Origin: a virus
Reading direction: 5' to 3' (one strand)
Length of the DNA stretch: 64,000 nucleotides
IMG/VR virus record: IMGVR_UViG_3300032046_000014
Location: 1-64,000 of that record
Made by a program: the position numbers and the translations under genes. Below, piece by piece: positions 7,027 to 15,787 of the stretch; positions within the stretch are counted from its first letter, which is position 1; every line of letters starts with the position of its first letter. A model generated the notes under the pieces. It made no database searches. It was given only the letters and a program-made list of their open reading frames with translations, and had not been told where the DNA came from.

Positions 7027-9690
7027 TCATCTTTCCTTCGTGCTGACTACGCCGGTAATGAGGGCACCTGTTACTCCAAGCGTAGATAGTTCTGTATATT
7101 TGAGTCTTTTCACACAGCTGAAACTGCTCGAGAGATCTTTCCAGGTTTGATACACGTAGAACTTTTCAGAAAGGTCAGCTGAACCTATCTTGCGTATGAT
7201 GAAGCTGGACTGTAATTCATTGCTGGCCGAAACCCTCAGTGTGAATGAGCAGGACAAGTTACGGCTGCCAATCTTTGTAATAGTGATGCTTGCGGACAGG
7301 TTGATACTACTACTCTTTTCAACAGTGAGACTGCTGGACAGGTCCTTCGAGGCCGACTTTCGCATTGTAACGCTGCAACTTTGAAGAGCACTGCTGGCTT
7401 TGCGTATAATCACATTACAGGATAGCCATGTGGATGCTGTCTTGCGAAGAGTAAAGCTGGACGATAATGCTCTAGCTGCAGTTCTCTGTATGGCAAAGGA
7501 TGAGGAAACATCTGCAGCTGTAGTTTTCCGAACGGTGAAACTCGCGGCAATCGCAGTTGAAGTAGTCTTTCTAACTGTAAAAGAACTTGTCAGATCGCGG
7601 GAAGCTGCTTTCCTGACTGTGAACGAAGATGCAAGCTGAGTATATGTTATTTTGCGCAGAGTGATTGAAGTTGCTAGGTCTTTGACTGCTGTCTTTCGAA
7701 CAGTGAAGCTGGCTGATACTGGTTTGCTGTTGGCCTTTCTGATAGTAATCGAACTGGACAGATTTGTGGATGTTGATTTGCGAATTGTAATTGAAGAAGA
7801 AAGCTTCTTTGATAGGATAACATGTAGACTAGCTGAAAGAGCAGCGGCACCTGTCTTCCTGATTGTGAAAGATGATGACAGATAGCCGACGCTTGGAAAC
7901 ATCACATAGAAGGATGATGATAGATCTCTAGTTGCAGCCTTTCTGACTGTAACGCTGGAACTAAGGGCTTTAGACCCTGATTTTCGGATAGTGACTGATG
8001 AGGACAGTATTCTGGATGATACATTCCTAACTGTGACTGAGCACGATAATGCTTTGGACGCGACTTTGCGCACGCTGAAGGATGAGGATAACGCCTTAGA
8101 GGTTGCCTTTCTAACGACCATGCTGCTTGACAGGGCTTTCGAAGAAGCCTTCCGGACTGTGACACTGGAGCTGAGTATTTTGGAAGACGATTTGCATATG
8201 ATGAATGAGCTGCTTAAAACTGTAGAACTCTTATTCCGTACAGCAAACTCTTCTGACAGATCCTTAGAGCCTATGTTGCGGACGGTGATACTGCATGATA
8301 ATTGTTTAGAAGCGGCTTTTCTGATTGTGAAGCTGGAACTCAATAGTTTGGAAGAACCCTTCTGTATAATGACGGATGAACTAAGAGCTTTAGACCCGAG
8401 ATTTCTAATCGTGATGCTACACGATAGCGGTTTCGAGCTGGCCTTGCATATGGTGAAAGAGGAACTCAAAGCTTTGATTGCGGATTTGCGTACCGTGAAG
8501 GACTGGGTAGATGATGCTTTGGAGGCTGCCTTGCGCACAATCACGGAAGAAGACAGAGCCTTTGATGATTCCCTGCGTATGGTGAAGCTGGACGAAAGCG
8601 GGTTTGTTGCAGATTTGCGAATTGTGAATGAGCCTGAAGCTGCTTTAGATCCTATATTTCTGACAGTGATTGAGGCTGACAGCGTCTTAGAACTGGCCTT
8701 TCGGATTGTGAATGAGGACAAGATTATGTTGCTGGCTGACTTTCTACAGATGAAGCTACATGACAATGCTTTAGACGTGGACTTCCGGATGGTGAATGAA
8801 CTGCTCAGGTTTTGAGAGGCTGATTTTCTAAGAGTGACAGAGGAGGTCAGCGCATTGCTTGCCGATTTTCTTATGGTGAAGTTAGATTGCAGAATTACTG
8901 AAGCAGCTTTTCGAATCGTGAAGCTGGCCCGCAACTTAGCGGAAAGAGTAACATGGAACGACGAGGACAAGTCTTTAGAAGCTGCTTTGCATATCGTGAA
9001 GGAACTGGAGAGCGTTTTGGAACTGCTCTTCCGGACGGTAATGGAGGACGAAACTGTCTTGGTCGCAGTCTTTCTGATTGTAAAACTGGAATTGATTATT
9101 TGAGAGTCTGACTTCTGAATAGTGATTGATGAAGACAGTGTTTTGGAAGATGCTTTGCGAATTATGAAGCTGGATGACAGGGCTTTTGAACTGCTTTTGC
9201 GAATGGTAAAACTGGAACTCAGCGCTTTTGAAGCAGACTTCCTAATTGTCCAAGAGGAAGACAGGGGGTTGGAAGCAGCTTTCCTACAGGTGAAGCTGCT
9301 GGAGAGAGCCTTGCTGCTAGATTTGCGAATTGTAAAGGAGCTGGAGAGCGCTTCAGAAGCTGCCTTTCGAATAGTGAAGCTGGATGATAACGATTTTGAA
9401 GAAGCTTTCCGAATGGTGAGGCTTGAAGATAATGGCTTGGCTGCTATTTTCCGTATGGTGAAACTACTTGACAGTTTACGTGAGAGTGAAACATGAACGG
9501 ACGATGATAGGTCTTTTGAATTTGCCTTACGAATAATCAGATTGGTGGAAAGATCTGCACTGCCAAATTTGCGGATCGTAACACTGCTGGCTAATGATTG
9601 AGCAGCGGTTCTTCTAATTGCAAAGCTAGAGGATAATTGCTTATAGGCTTTTGGTACAAGAGCAAGGCTCTGCGCAATAATAAGAGGCAC
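7027..9690 (-). CDS. giant 14-residue Ser-rich repeat fibre protein
   Basis: An 887-residue protein built almost entirely of about 60 imperfect copies of a 14-residue unit, consensus S-K-A-L-S-S-S-F-T-I-R-K-A-S, coded by a 42-bp DNA period. Leu, aromatic or Val, and Ile alternate with Ser/Thr, as expected for stacked beta strands in a solenoid or fibre. The C-terminus leaves the repeat (FYVYQTWKDLSSSF, then KYTELSTLGV). A few units are altered (HVSLSRK, HVTLSAK). It starts with GTG in a TAGTG overlap with the upstream gene. A tail or head fibre/adhesin is likely; high Ser/Thr content suggests possible glycosylation. I know of no characterised homologue. Confidence 0.75.
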   Translation of the reverse strand: MPLIIAQSLALVPKAYKQLSSSFAIRRTAAQSLASSVTIRKFGSADLSTNLIIRKANSKDLSSSVHVSLSRKLSSSFTIRKIAAKPLSSSLTIRKASSKSLSSSFTIRKAASEALSSSFTIRKSSSKALSSSFTCRKAASNPLSSSWTIRKSASKALSSSFTIRKSSSKALSSSFIIRKASSKTLSSSITIQKSDSQIINSSFTIRKTATKTVSSSITVRKSSSKTLSSSFTICKAASKDLSSSFHVTLSAKLRASFTIRKAASVILQSNFTIRKSASNALTSSVTLRKSASQNLSSSFTIRKSTSKALSCSFICRKSASNIILSSFTIRKASSKTLSASITVRNIGSKAASGSFTIRKSATNPLSSSFTIRRESSKALSSSVIVRKAASKASSTQSFTVRKSAIKALSSSFTICKASSKPLSCSITIRNLGSKALSSSVIIQKGSSKLLSSSFTIRKAASKQLSCSITVRNIGSKDLSEEFAVRNKSSTVLSSSFIICKSSSKILSSSVTVRKASSKALSSSMVVRKATSKALSSSFSVRKVASKALSCSVTVRNVSSRILSSSVTIRKSGSKALSSSVTVRKAATRDLSSSFYVMFPSVGYLSSSFTIRKTGAAALSASLHVILSKKLSSSITIRKSTSTNLSSSITIRKANSKPVSASFTVRKTAVKDLATSITLRKITYTQLASSFTVRKAASRDLTSSFTVRKTTSTAIAASFTVRKTTAADVSSSFAIQRTAARALSSSFTLRKTASTWLSCNVIIRKASSALQSCSVTMRKSASKDLSSSLTVEKSSSINLSASITITKIGSRNLSCSFTLRVSASNELQSSFIIRKIGSADLSEKFYVYQTWKDLSSSFSCVKRLKYTELSTLGVTGALITGVVSTKER

Positions 9691-11195
9691 TAGAGCTTCA
9701 CGACTATCTTATTTTCTGGATCAGTTGGAACAACGTTTAAGATGGGCTTTCCGCCTTGATCCAGCAGGATTTGGCTTATCTTAGCAAGTTTGATTTCCCA
9801 TGAGGTCTTATCGGTCAAAGTGAATTTCTTCACGTATTTTTGGTAGCCTGCCATAGTTATGGTTAAGGTGTGTGGACTATACTCTTGAAGAGTGTCTCCT
9901 GTTGCCTGTGCATAGTAGCCTCTTGAAACTGTCTGCTGAGTGATTGTGCCGTCTGCCGCTGTTGTGACGCTGAAAATGATGTTTCCGTCTTTGTCTTTGA
10001 GTGTGACTGTTGCTCCGCTTATGTTGTTGTTGTCTTTGTCAGTGACTTTTATGTCGATTGTGTTCTTGCGATAAATCTTTCCCGTGCAGGTTCCAGAATA
10101 CGTGAAAGTCCACGCGTCAGTGTCGATGTTGATGAGGTTTGAATCGACTGTGGCGCTGATGACGCTCATCATGTAGGTGTTACGTCTTAAAATGGTATTC
10201 GATATGGTAGTAGCTGTTGCGGCGTAAGCGTATAAGGCAGCGACACATTCTGTCACGAAAAGAAGATTCATTACTGAGTTTACGTTAATGTCCGAGAAGC
10301 CCAGTGTGCTTTTCGTGACGTAGACGTTGTAAAAGTTTGCTCTGCACCCCCAAAATAACACTGCGTTTATGCAACTGCAGTTCCAAACGGGACCGTCATT
10401 CAAGACTGTAATGAAATGGTAAGGTATGTTGCCTACAGCCGCAAAAGTGCATGAATACAAGGCTCCAGTGTTGATGTACACGAATAGGTTAGCGTTATAG
10501 TTATCTTCCAAAGACCTGAATATGCATCCACTTGAAGATGTTTTCAAGGTGGCATTTTCAAGAATGCCGAAAGTTACGTGTGCGTTTGCTCTGCTATACA
10601 GGAGAAACTCCCAAGAACCACCAACGATTCCATCGCTGAAAATGATTTCTTTCAGAGTATCGACAAACCATGTTTCTGTTGACCCATCGCCGATGTAGAG
10701 TTTAGAGTCGAACATGAACTGAACAAGATTCGTCTTCCAGACGCGGCCCCATTGTCCCTGAGTCAACACGTAGTCGAAGGTGCCGCTGTCGCTTTTAGTG
10801 AAGACGGTGACTTGAGTCTGCGTTAGAGTGCGGAAGTATTTGGTTGCGTAGTAGGTTCCGTCGCCAGTGATGGCGAGGTCTTCAGTTTGGGCTGCGCCTG
10901 CAGTGTCGGTTCCAGTTAAGCGAATCGTGGCGGCGGTCATGTTAGCCCAGTTAGCCACTACGACGTAAAGGTCTAATGCGGCTCCTCCTAGAACGTAGTA
11001 GTCGGTTGGACGTAGGTTGTGGCTGCAAGCTACTGCGGAGCCGTCAACAACCGTGATTGTGCGGGTGTGAACTAGTTCTTGAGTGCCGGCTTTGTCGGCG
11101 TTCCAAGCGTCTATGAAGGCGCATGGGGCTCCTGAAGTGCCGCCTATGACTGTTATGATGTTTGTTGCGTGGTCGTATGTCCATGTGCCCGCCAA
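9690..11195 (-). CDS. fibre/adhesin with carboxypeptidase-regulatory-like domain
   Basis: A 501-residue protein rich in beta strands and aromatic residues. The middle (residues about 180-370) is a succession of short strands with Asn and Ser turns, like a right-handed beta helix. Residues about 385-480 form a carboxypeptidase-regulatory-like (CarboxypepD_reg/Cna-B type) domain: VTDKDNNNISGATVTLKDKD, then GYQKYVKKF. Such domains are common in virion fibres and archaeal surface proteins. It sits between a 95-residue gene and the repeat fibre, and is coupled to both. Likely a receptor-binding or structural fibre subunit. Confidence 0.6.
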   Translation of the reverse strand: MAGTWTYDHATNIITVIGGTSGAPCAFIDAWNADKAGTQELVHTRTITVVDGSAVACSHNLRPTDYYVLGGAALDLYVVVANWANMTAATIRLTGTDTAGAAQTEDLAITGDGTYYATKYFRTLTQTQVTVFTKSDSGTFDYVLTQGQWGRVWKTNLVQFMFDSKLYIGDGSTETWFVDTLKEIIFSDGIVGGSWEFLLYSRANAHVTFGILENATLKTSSSGCIFRSLEDNYNANLFVYINTGALYSCTFAAVGNIPYHFITVLNDGPVWNCSCINAVLFWGCRANFYNVYVTKSTLGFSDINVNSVMNLLFVTECVAALYAYAATATTISNTILRRNTYMMSVISATVDSNLINIDTDAWTFTYSGTCTGKIYRKNTIDIKVTDKDNNNISGATVTLKDKDGNIIFSVTTAADGTITQQTVSRGYYAQATGDTLQEYSPHTLTITMAGYQKYVKKFTLTDKTSWEIKLAKISQILLDQGGKPILNVVPTDPENKIVVKL

Positions 11196-11483
11196 TTAGA
11201 CCAAGACCCACTCGTCACGTGTTTCCGCTGGTTTGGTTACGGGTTTCTTTTGCCAGTGTTCAACTATGTCTCCTGACCAAGTGTCTGTCGCGTTCATCCA
11301 CGCTTGAATGTTAGTTATGAGTGCTTTTGCCATGTTCTTCGTAGTTGCGTCTAGTTTGACCTTGTACATGTCAACGCCGTTTGGGTCGTAGTAAAAGATG
11401 AACCAGTCTCCTGCTTCTTGGACGCATTCAAAGATTAGATTCCAGCCGAACATTTTGTTTCTAGCGAGTGTTTTTGATACCAT
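11196..11483 (-). CDS. hypothetical virion-associated protein
   Basis: A 95-residue protein with a beta meander (WNLIFECVQEAGDWFIFYY) and a helix with Trp residues. Its stop touches the next start, and the previous gene ends 2 nt upstream. It probably belongs to the fibre set. No family recognised. Confidence 0.5.
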   Translation of the reverse strand: MVSKTLARNKMFGWNLIFECVQEAGDWFIFYYDPNGVDMYKVKLDATTKNMAKALITNIQAWMNATDTWSGDIVEHWQKKPVTKPAETRDEWVLV

Positions 11484-11485
11484 GG

Positions 11486-11848
11486 TTAGGACCTCAGAAT
11501 CTTCGTTACGTTTCCGTTGGTGTAACTGAAGGTTAACGTGAAAAGGGTTGCTACGGCACTGTCCTTGTAGACTGCTGTGGCAACTGTTCCATCCCCGTTC
11601 CAGGTGAAATCGATTTCATTCACCCGCTTCGCCACTGCTGGATCAACCAGACTTCCGCCAAATGGTATTGCAACACCGGCAGAATCCACAACCACGATGG
11701 CTTCCGAATGTATGAGTTCAGTTGGGTCTTGTGGGTCAGGATTTACGAAGGTCTGAAGCTTCTTGCCGAGGTTGTCCGGCTGCACCTGCACATAACCACA
11801 GTTTCTAAGCTGGACGGATGAACTAAGAGCCTTTGTCCCATCAGTCAT
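11486..11848 (-). CDS. virion protein with one copy of the 14-residue repeat at its N-terminus
   Basis: A 120-residue protein. Residues 1-16 (MTDGTKALSSSVQLRN) match one unit of the fibre repeat and the start of the 475-residue repeat protein (MTDGSASLSSSATIQK). The rest is a beta domain with repeated strands (FTWNGDGTVATAVY, LFTLTFSYTNGNVTKIL), the pattern of phage structural proteins of the lower-baseplate or collar type. A strong GGAGGTTCAT precedes the ATG. The shared start suggests a common docking tag. Confidence 0.6.
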   Translation of the reverse strand: MTDGTKALSSSVQLRNCGYVQVQPDNLGKKLQTFVNPDPQDPTELIHSEAIVVVDSAGVAIPFGGSLVDPAVAKRVNEIDFTWNGDGTVATAVYKDSAVATLFTLTFSYTNGNVTKILRS

Positions 11849-11916
11849 TTATGAACCTCCACCTCTAGATTTGCTCTAGTTGTTTTTTACTCTTGTGCTG
11901 TAGCGTCTAGTTTAAA

Positions 11917-13344
11917 TTACGATACTGCCTCTTCTTCAGTCCATGTGGTCAATTCAGCCTTTATCACAGATTCAGTTGACAATTCCGCGTATTCATATGT
12001 GATTGCTCTGACTGTGAAGCTGCAGCTCAGGTCAGCTTTCTTCTCGAAACTGAAGCTCGAGGACAAATCTTTGCTGCCGACATTGCGTACGGTGACATTG
12101 CTACGTAGGCGCGCGCGGCTGTAGCTGGCTATTCCGAAGCTTGACGCTAGGTTCGCGTAGGTTACGGGTGCAGGCGGAGCATGAACCAGGAGGCTCGAAG
12201 ATAGAACTGCTGAGGCTGGCCGCGTGACTGTGAAATTCGAAGATAGCTTCACAAAGTTAATGCCTCTGACGAGGAAGCTGCACCTGTAGGACTTGAAACC
12301 TGCATTGCGGACCGTGAGACTGTTGGGCATGTCGGCTGAACTGGTTTTTCGAGGGGTGAATGATGAAGCAAGAGCGCGAGCTGCAGGTGTAACTATGAAG
12401 AACCAGGCACTGAGATCCTTACCAGCTGCTTGGCGTACCTGCAGGCTGGAACTTAGATTCTTAGCTTCAATGATGCCGATAGCCAAACTGGAAGAAACCG
12501 CTGCGGAACGGGCCTGGCGCACTGTAAAGCTATTGCGGAAGTTCGATGAAATTTTCATCACAGTAACATTGCAGGGAAGGGCTCCCGAGCCAGACTTGAT
12601 CGCCACGAAACTACTATGCAGATCGACACTGGCAGGCATCATCACATGAATGGATGAGCTGACCTGTTTGCTGCTGCTCCTTTGCAGTGTTAGGCTTGAG
12701 GAAAGGTTCTTTATCGTTGGCAATGCAAAGGCGCAGGATAGGACTTTAGCGGCTGCGCCTCGAACCGTGAGGCTTGTCCTATAATTGACAAAACCAGCAT
12801 TCTTGGCTGTGACGCTGGCGGAGAGGTTGTTGCTAGGTGAGGAGCGGAGAAGAAAACTTGACGACAAATCGGCCGCGTTGCTTTGCCGCACAACCAGGAA
12901 GGCGCCCGCATCCGCTGAGCCCGGGGTTTGCACTGTGAAAGAACTGGAAAGAACAGTTGAGCTTGGAGTGTTTCTGACTTGGAAGCTGCTGCTGAGGTCA
13001 TAGCAATTCCTGATTGTGAAGCTGGACCTCACATTTCTGCCGGGGTAAACAGGCGTGACGTTAGACCTGAAAGACGCAGATCCTATATTACACGCTATGA
13101 AACTTGACGATAGTGCCTTGATTCCTCTATTACGAATCAGGGCGGATGTAGACAATAATGTTTTTGAAGAACTTCTCCGAATTGAGAATGATGAATGTAC
13201 TTGTTTAGCGGGCACATGCACGGTGAAGCTGGAAGGCACTGTTTTAGATGCAGACTTTCTGATGGTGAGTGAAGAAGAAAGCGGAACGAAGCCAGATTTT
13301 TGAATTGTGGCTGATGAAGACAGCGATGCAGACCCGTCTGTCAC
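11917..13344 (-). CDS. second Ser-rich 14-residue repeat fibre protein
   Basis: A 475-residue protein of about 30 degenerate 14-residue units of the same type as 7027-9690 (for example ASLSSSATIQKSG, KALSSSFIACN). Units are more divergent than in the larger paralogue, with Cys in several. The C-terminus (YEYAELSTESV) resembles that of the 887-residue protein (KYTELSTLGV), a shared end module. The GTG start is preceded by a TATA motif (CTTAAAAACATT on the - strand) near 13389-13400. Likely a second fibre subunit. Confidence 0.7.
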   Translation of the reverse strand: MTDGSASLSSSATIQKSGFVPLSSSLTIRKSASKTVPSSFTVHVPAKQVHSSFSIRRSSSKTLLSTSALIRNRGIKALSSSFIACNIGSASFRSNVTPVYPGRNVRSSFTIRNCYDLSSSFQVRNTPSSTVLSSSFTVQTPGSADAGAFLVVRQSNAADLSSSFLLRSSPSNNLSASVTAKNAGFVNYRTSLTVRGAAAKVLSCAFALPTIKNLSSSLTLQRSSSKQVSSSIHVMMPASVDLHSSFVAIKSGSGALPCNVTVMKISSNFRNSFTVRQARSAAVSSSLAIGIIEAKNLSSSLQVRQAAGKDLSAWFFIVTPAARALASSFTPRKTSSADMPNSLTVRNAGFKSYRCSFLVRGINFVKLSSNFTVTRPASAVLSSSLLVHAPPAPVTYANLASSFGIASYSRARLRSNVTVRNVGSKDLSSSFSFEKKADLSCSFTVRAITYEYAELSTESVIKAELTTWTEEEAVS

Positions 13345-13388
13345 AGTATCAACTCAACGGTTCTCTTGAACGGAAGCTCATCTGTTTT

Positions 13389-13407
13389 CTAATGTTTTTA
13401 AGGTTCC
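13389..13407 (-). promoter_or_regulatory. late-type TATA promoter for the 475-residue fibre gene
   Basis: On the - strand this reads GGAACCTTAAAAACATTAG, close to the shared motif CTTAAAAAYATAG seen at 15401, 17671, 36901, 47369 and 48500. It lies about 50 nt before the GTG at 13344, suitable for an archaeal TATA box with a short leader. Confidence 0.5.
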
Positions 13408-13433
13408 GCAATAGCGTCACAGAAAAGGGAAAG

Positions 13434-13808
13434 TTAGAAGCCGTCTCGAGTTGCTTTCTCGACCTTCGTTACCTGCAGCTGCACATTCTGGTTTCTCGGA
13501 TCAATGAAAAGTTCCAGCCTGTACACGTTCGGCGACTCGCCAATATGAGCCCCAACAGTTCGCGCTTCAACCATAGGCGGCTTCACCTCCGCTTGCTGAC
13601 CTGGAGACGTCATCATGGCAAGATCCCTGCTTTCAGTCGTTTTCACGAAGAAATTATGCAATGCCGGATGCTTCTTGATACTGATGCTTCTGCCGCTAAT
13701 GATTCTTTCTACAGAAGTAATTTCATCTTCAGGAACGTCCCAAGGATACTTTTCTTTGTCAGTGTAGCTTTTGCCTGATTTCAGGTGGATTATCCATCTT
13801 GTACTCAA
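13434..13808 (-). CDS. hypothetical virion-associated protein
   Basis: A 124-residue protein if it starts at TTG 13808, which has AGGAGA 9 nt upstream; the longer frame above it reads through the neighbouring gene out of phase and looks non-coding (very basic). It starts with a beta strand (RWIIHLKSGKSYT), has a helix-turn region (ITSVERIISGRSISIKKHP) and ends with FIDPRNQNVQLQV. Function unknown; position suggests a virion or assembly role. Confidence 0.55.
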   Translation of the reverse strand: MSTRWIIHLKSGKSYTDKEKYPWDVPEDEITSVERIISGRSISIKKHPALHNFFVKTTESRDLAMMTSPGQQAEVKPPMVEARTVGAHIGESPNVYRLELFIDPRNQNVQLQVTKVEKATRDGF

Positions 13809-13860
13809 ACTGTTCAGTCTCCTAAATATGCGTAACCCTGAACATGGAATACGCTTTTGC

Positions 13861-14085
13861 CTACGATATTGTTGGAGGCGATGCAACCGCAGGCGTATGC
13901 AAGCTGGCTTTCTGATTTTCCAGCTGCTGTATTTCTGCGCGCAAAGCTTCTGCTTTCTGAGCCAATTCTTCAACGTCCATTTCAAACTTCAAGGACTTCC
14001 TGATTGCTGGGAAAGCCTGCAACGTCTTTACGAAATCCTCAAGTTCTTTGAGATCCGTGAAACGGAGAAGAAGAGTGGCTTCCAT
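13861..14085 (-). CDS. small coiled-coil protein
   Basis: About 74 residues from ATG 14085 (a TTG at 14091 is possible). The C-terminal half is a coiled coil (VEELAQKAEALRAEIQQLEN). The N-terminus (MEATLLLRFTDLKELEDFV) is a strand-helix unit. It lies between the homing endonuclease gene and the 124-residue gene. Function unknown. Confidence 0.5.
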   Translation of the reverse strand: MEATLLLRFTDLKELEDFVKTLQAFPAIRKSLKFEMDVEELAQKAEALRAEIQQLENQKASLHTPAVASPPTIS

Positions 14086-14102
14086 GGTCAAAGATACACT
14101 CT

Positions 14103-14762
14103 CTAAACCTCTTCTACAGAAGATGTTAATATTTGTTCTGTTCCATTATCTCTAGCAAGTTTGAAGAAATTCATCGATTCCGTAAGAATAATAAACTGTT
14201 TTATCTTTTCTGAAGGTTGAACATTCCATTTCTCAGAATAAGTTTCCCATTTATGTCGATTACGAATGTGTCTTTGTCCTTCGGTCCCCAGATTCATCGT
14301 ATCCCTCAAGAAAAGGATATCAATATAATCCTGCACAGTCCATGTTAAAGGATTGCCTCGCAATATGCCCTTCCGAGATTTATGCGAGATTCTGTCCATT
14401 TCAGCTAAAACATATTTGAATTTAAGAAAATCCCTGAACTTAACCGTATGCCACCGTAGAGGGCTGAGAAGATCACAAAACTTCAGATTTTCTTTTATTC
14501 CACAAATAGTCAAACAGGACCTCCAATGTTTGGCTTTGGACAGACCGCTCACTACAAACCTAAGTTTAGCTATAGATGAAATATCACGTTCCCATAGAAA
14601 GTCCCGGATGGAATAGATAGTTTCTTGCTCTTTCTTTGAGACTCCAATATCAAAACGAGGTCTGATTCTTAATCCAAAATGCAGATCATTATCAACCTGA
14701 GCGATAGTAGTGAAGCATCCTTCACCTTCCACATAACCCAGTAGCCAGTCCAAGTCAGACAT
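14103..14762 (-). CDS. LAGLIDADG-type homing endonuclease
   Basis: A 219-residue protein whose N-terminus, LLGYVEGEGCF, is a clear LAGLIDADG motif (with the catalytic acidic residue), followed by the usual strand with F-x-I-x-V (RFDIGVSKKEQE). A second, weaker motif may lie near residues 115-130. It is free-standing: no intron or intein boundaries are evident in the genes on either side. Such genes spread by cutting alleles that lack them. The Lys-rich composition and AT-richer codons fit a late arrival. Confidence 0.8.
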   Translation of the reverse strand: MSDLDWLLGYVEGEGCFTTIAQVDNDLHFGLRIRPRFDIGVSKKEQETIYSIRDFLWERDISSIAKLRFVVSGLSKAKHWRSCLTICGIKENLKFCDLLSPLRWHTVKFRDFLKFKYVLAEMDRISHKSRKGILRGNPLTWTVQDYIDILFLRDTMNLGTEGQRHIRNRHKWETYSEKWNVQPSEKIKQFIILTESMNFFKLARDNGTEQILTSSVEEV

Positions 14763-14909
14763 ACGGTTATATATGTAATAATCCGCATATAATTTTTGTT
14801 ATAGAAAAACTTACCTATGCTGTTCTCCGCTACGGGAGTTCACCATAAGTCTTTGGATACTGATTCAACCCATCTGCTCAGGCAGTGTATTTTCATCACT
14901 TGCCGAAGG

Positions 14910-14929
14910 CACAGGTTTTTCAACCTGTG
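14910..14929. other. perfect 8-bp stem-loop in the gap 14763-14988
   Basis: CACAGGTT and AACCTGTG form a perfect 8-bp stem with a TTTC loop between the homing endonuclease gene and the 125-residue virion gene. It may be a transcript end or a processing site. The rest of this 226-nt gap has no convincing gene. Confidence 0.4.
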
Positions 14930-14988
14930 TATTCACCTATGCCAGTCAAACTGGACATATTTGGTAACGGAAGTGATGTTTGTTCTTG

Positions 14989-15366
14989 TCAGTCACAAAG
15001 GGCTAACAATTTGAACAGCACTGTGCCTGAAGTTGCTGGTACAGCTGGGACTTTGACTTTGGTGGCAACGCGGATGCTCTTGTCGTAGCTTTGAACCACT
15101 GACGGTGCGAGGCATTCTTTTCCGCCGCCTACTGACTTCACGTAGTTTGTCTTTGCACTGGTGCTTTCCCAGACCCAAGATTCGTCTTTGGCCTCTGAAG
15201 CGTTTGTCGACCCAAGATAGCTGAGGCTGGCGTTTTTCGCAGTCGCATAGGAACCACTCTTGTTCCTAATATGGTAGGTTTTCTTTGCTGTTGATGTTCC
15301 TACATCAACGACTCCAAAGCTAATGGATGACGGGTTGAAACTTATTGAAGGAGCACTGGATACCAT
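14989..15366 (-). CDS. virion beta-sandwich protein
   Basis: A 125-residue Ser/Ala-rich protein with an Ig-like opening (ISFNPSSISFGVVDVGTSTA), like the domains that begin with FGxVxxG in archaeal and phage surface proteins. It has its own TATA motif about 45 nt upstream and GAGGAAC before the ATG, which suggests high and separate expression. A structural protein is likely; exact role unknown. Confidence 0.55.
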   Translation of the reverse strand: MVSSAPSISFNPSSISFGVVDVGTSTAKKTYHIRNKSGSYATAKNASLSYLGSTNASEAKDESWVWESTSAKTNYVKSVGGGKECLAPSVVQSYDKSIRVATKVKVPAVPATSGTVLFKLLALCD

Positions 15367-15400
15367 CTTTTTCGTTCCTCAGAAAAGCACTACTGCCCAT

Positions 15401-15420
15401 TACGTTTTTAAGCGTTATCC
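15401..15420 (-). promoter_or_regulatory. late-type TATA promoter
   Basis: On the - strand this reads GGATAACGCTTAAAAACGTA. It matches the core of the motifs at 36901 and 48500 and sits about 45 nt before the ATG at 15366. Confidence 0.5.
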
Positions 15421-15434
15421 TCACACGAACTAGA

Positions 15435-15785
15435 TTAATAGTGCGGAGCAGCTATTCCAAGTTGGCTTCTAGGTTCGCAGAAATGTTCTCTGCATAAACT
15501 GGGCCTTTCCAAATAGATCAGGCACCGGTTTGTTTTCTGATCCAAAAATCCACAGGGATAATCACTGTGGCTCATGACCCACACGGGCTCATCATTAATA
15601 GTTTCGATGGAAAGAACCACGTCTCTCTGCAGCTGCCGGGCAAGCTTATTCATTTTGCCAAGCTCTTCTTTCAAAAGAGGAATGAAGACGCCTTTGCGAC
15701 AGCAGTGAGCATTACATTTAGAGCAGAACCGCTGTTGAAATTCCCTTTCAGAATATTCCGGAATCAGATTGATTATTTGACTCAA
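15435..15785 (-). CDS. second CxxCxxxCC (YkgJ-like) metal-binding protein
   Basis: A 116-residue protein with CSKCNAHCC at residues 21-29, then YPCGFLDQKTNRCLIY and RPSLCREHFC, the YkgJ-family order of cysteines. It is shorter than the copy at 1565-2131. It is the last gene of the sugar-modification block, 2 nt after the double methyltransferase. Metal binding is likely; role unknown. Confidence 0.75.
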   Translation of the reverse strand: MSQIINLIPEYSEREFQQRFCSKCNAHCCRKGVFIPLLKEELGKMNKLARQLQRDVVLSIETINDEPVWVMSHSDYPCGFLDQKTNRCLIYLERPSLCREHFCEPRSQLGIAAPHY

Positions 15786-15787
15786 CG

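Noticed and set aside
7190-9496. Long + strand ORFs opposite the repeat fibre (for example 7991-8815)
   Set aside because: They are antisense shadows of the 42-bp repeat, which stays open in several frames because the period is a multiple of 3.
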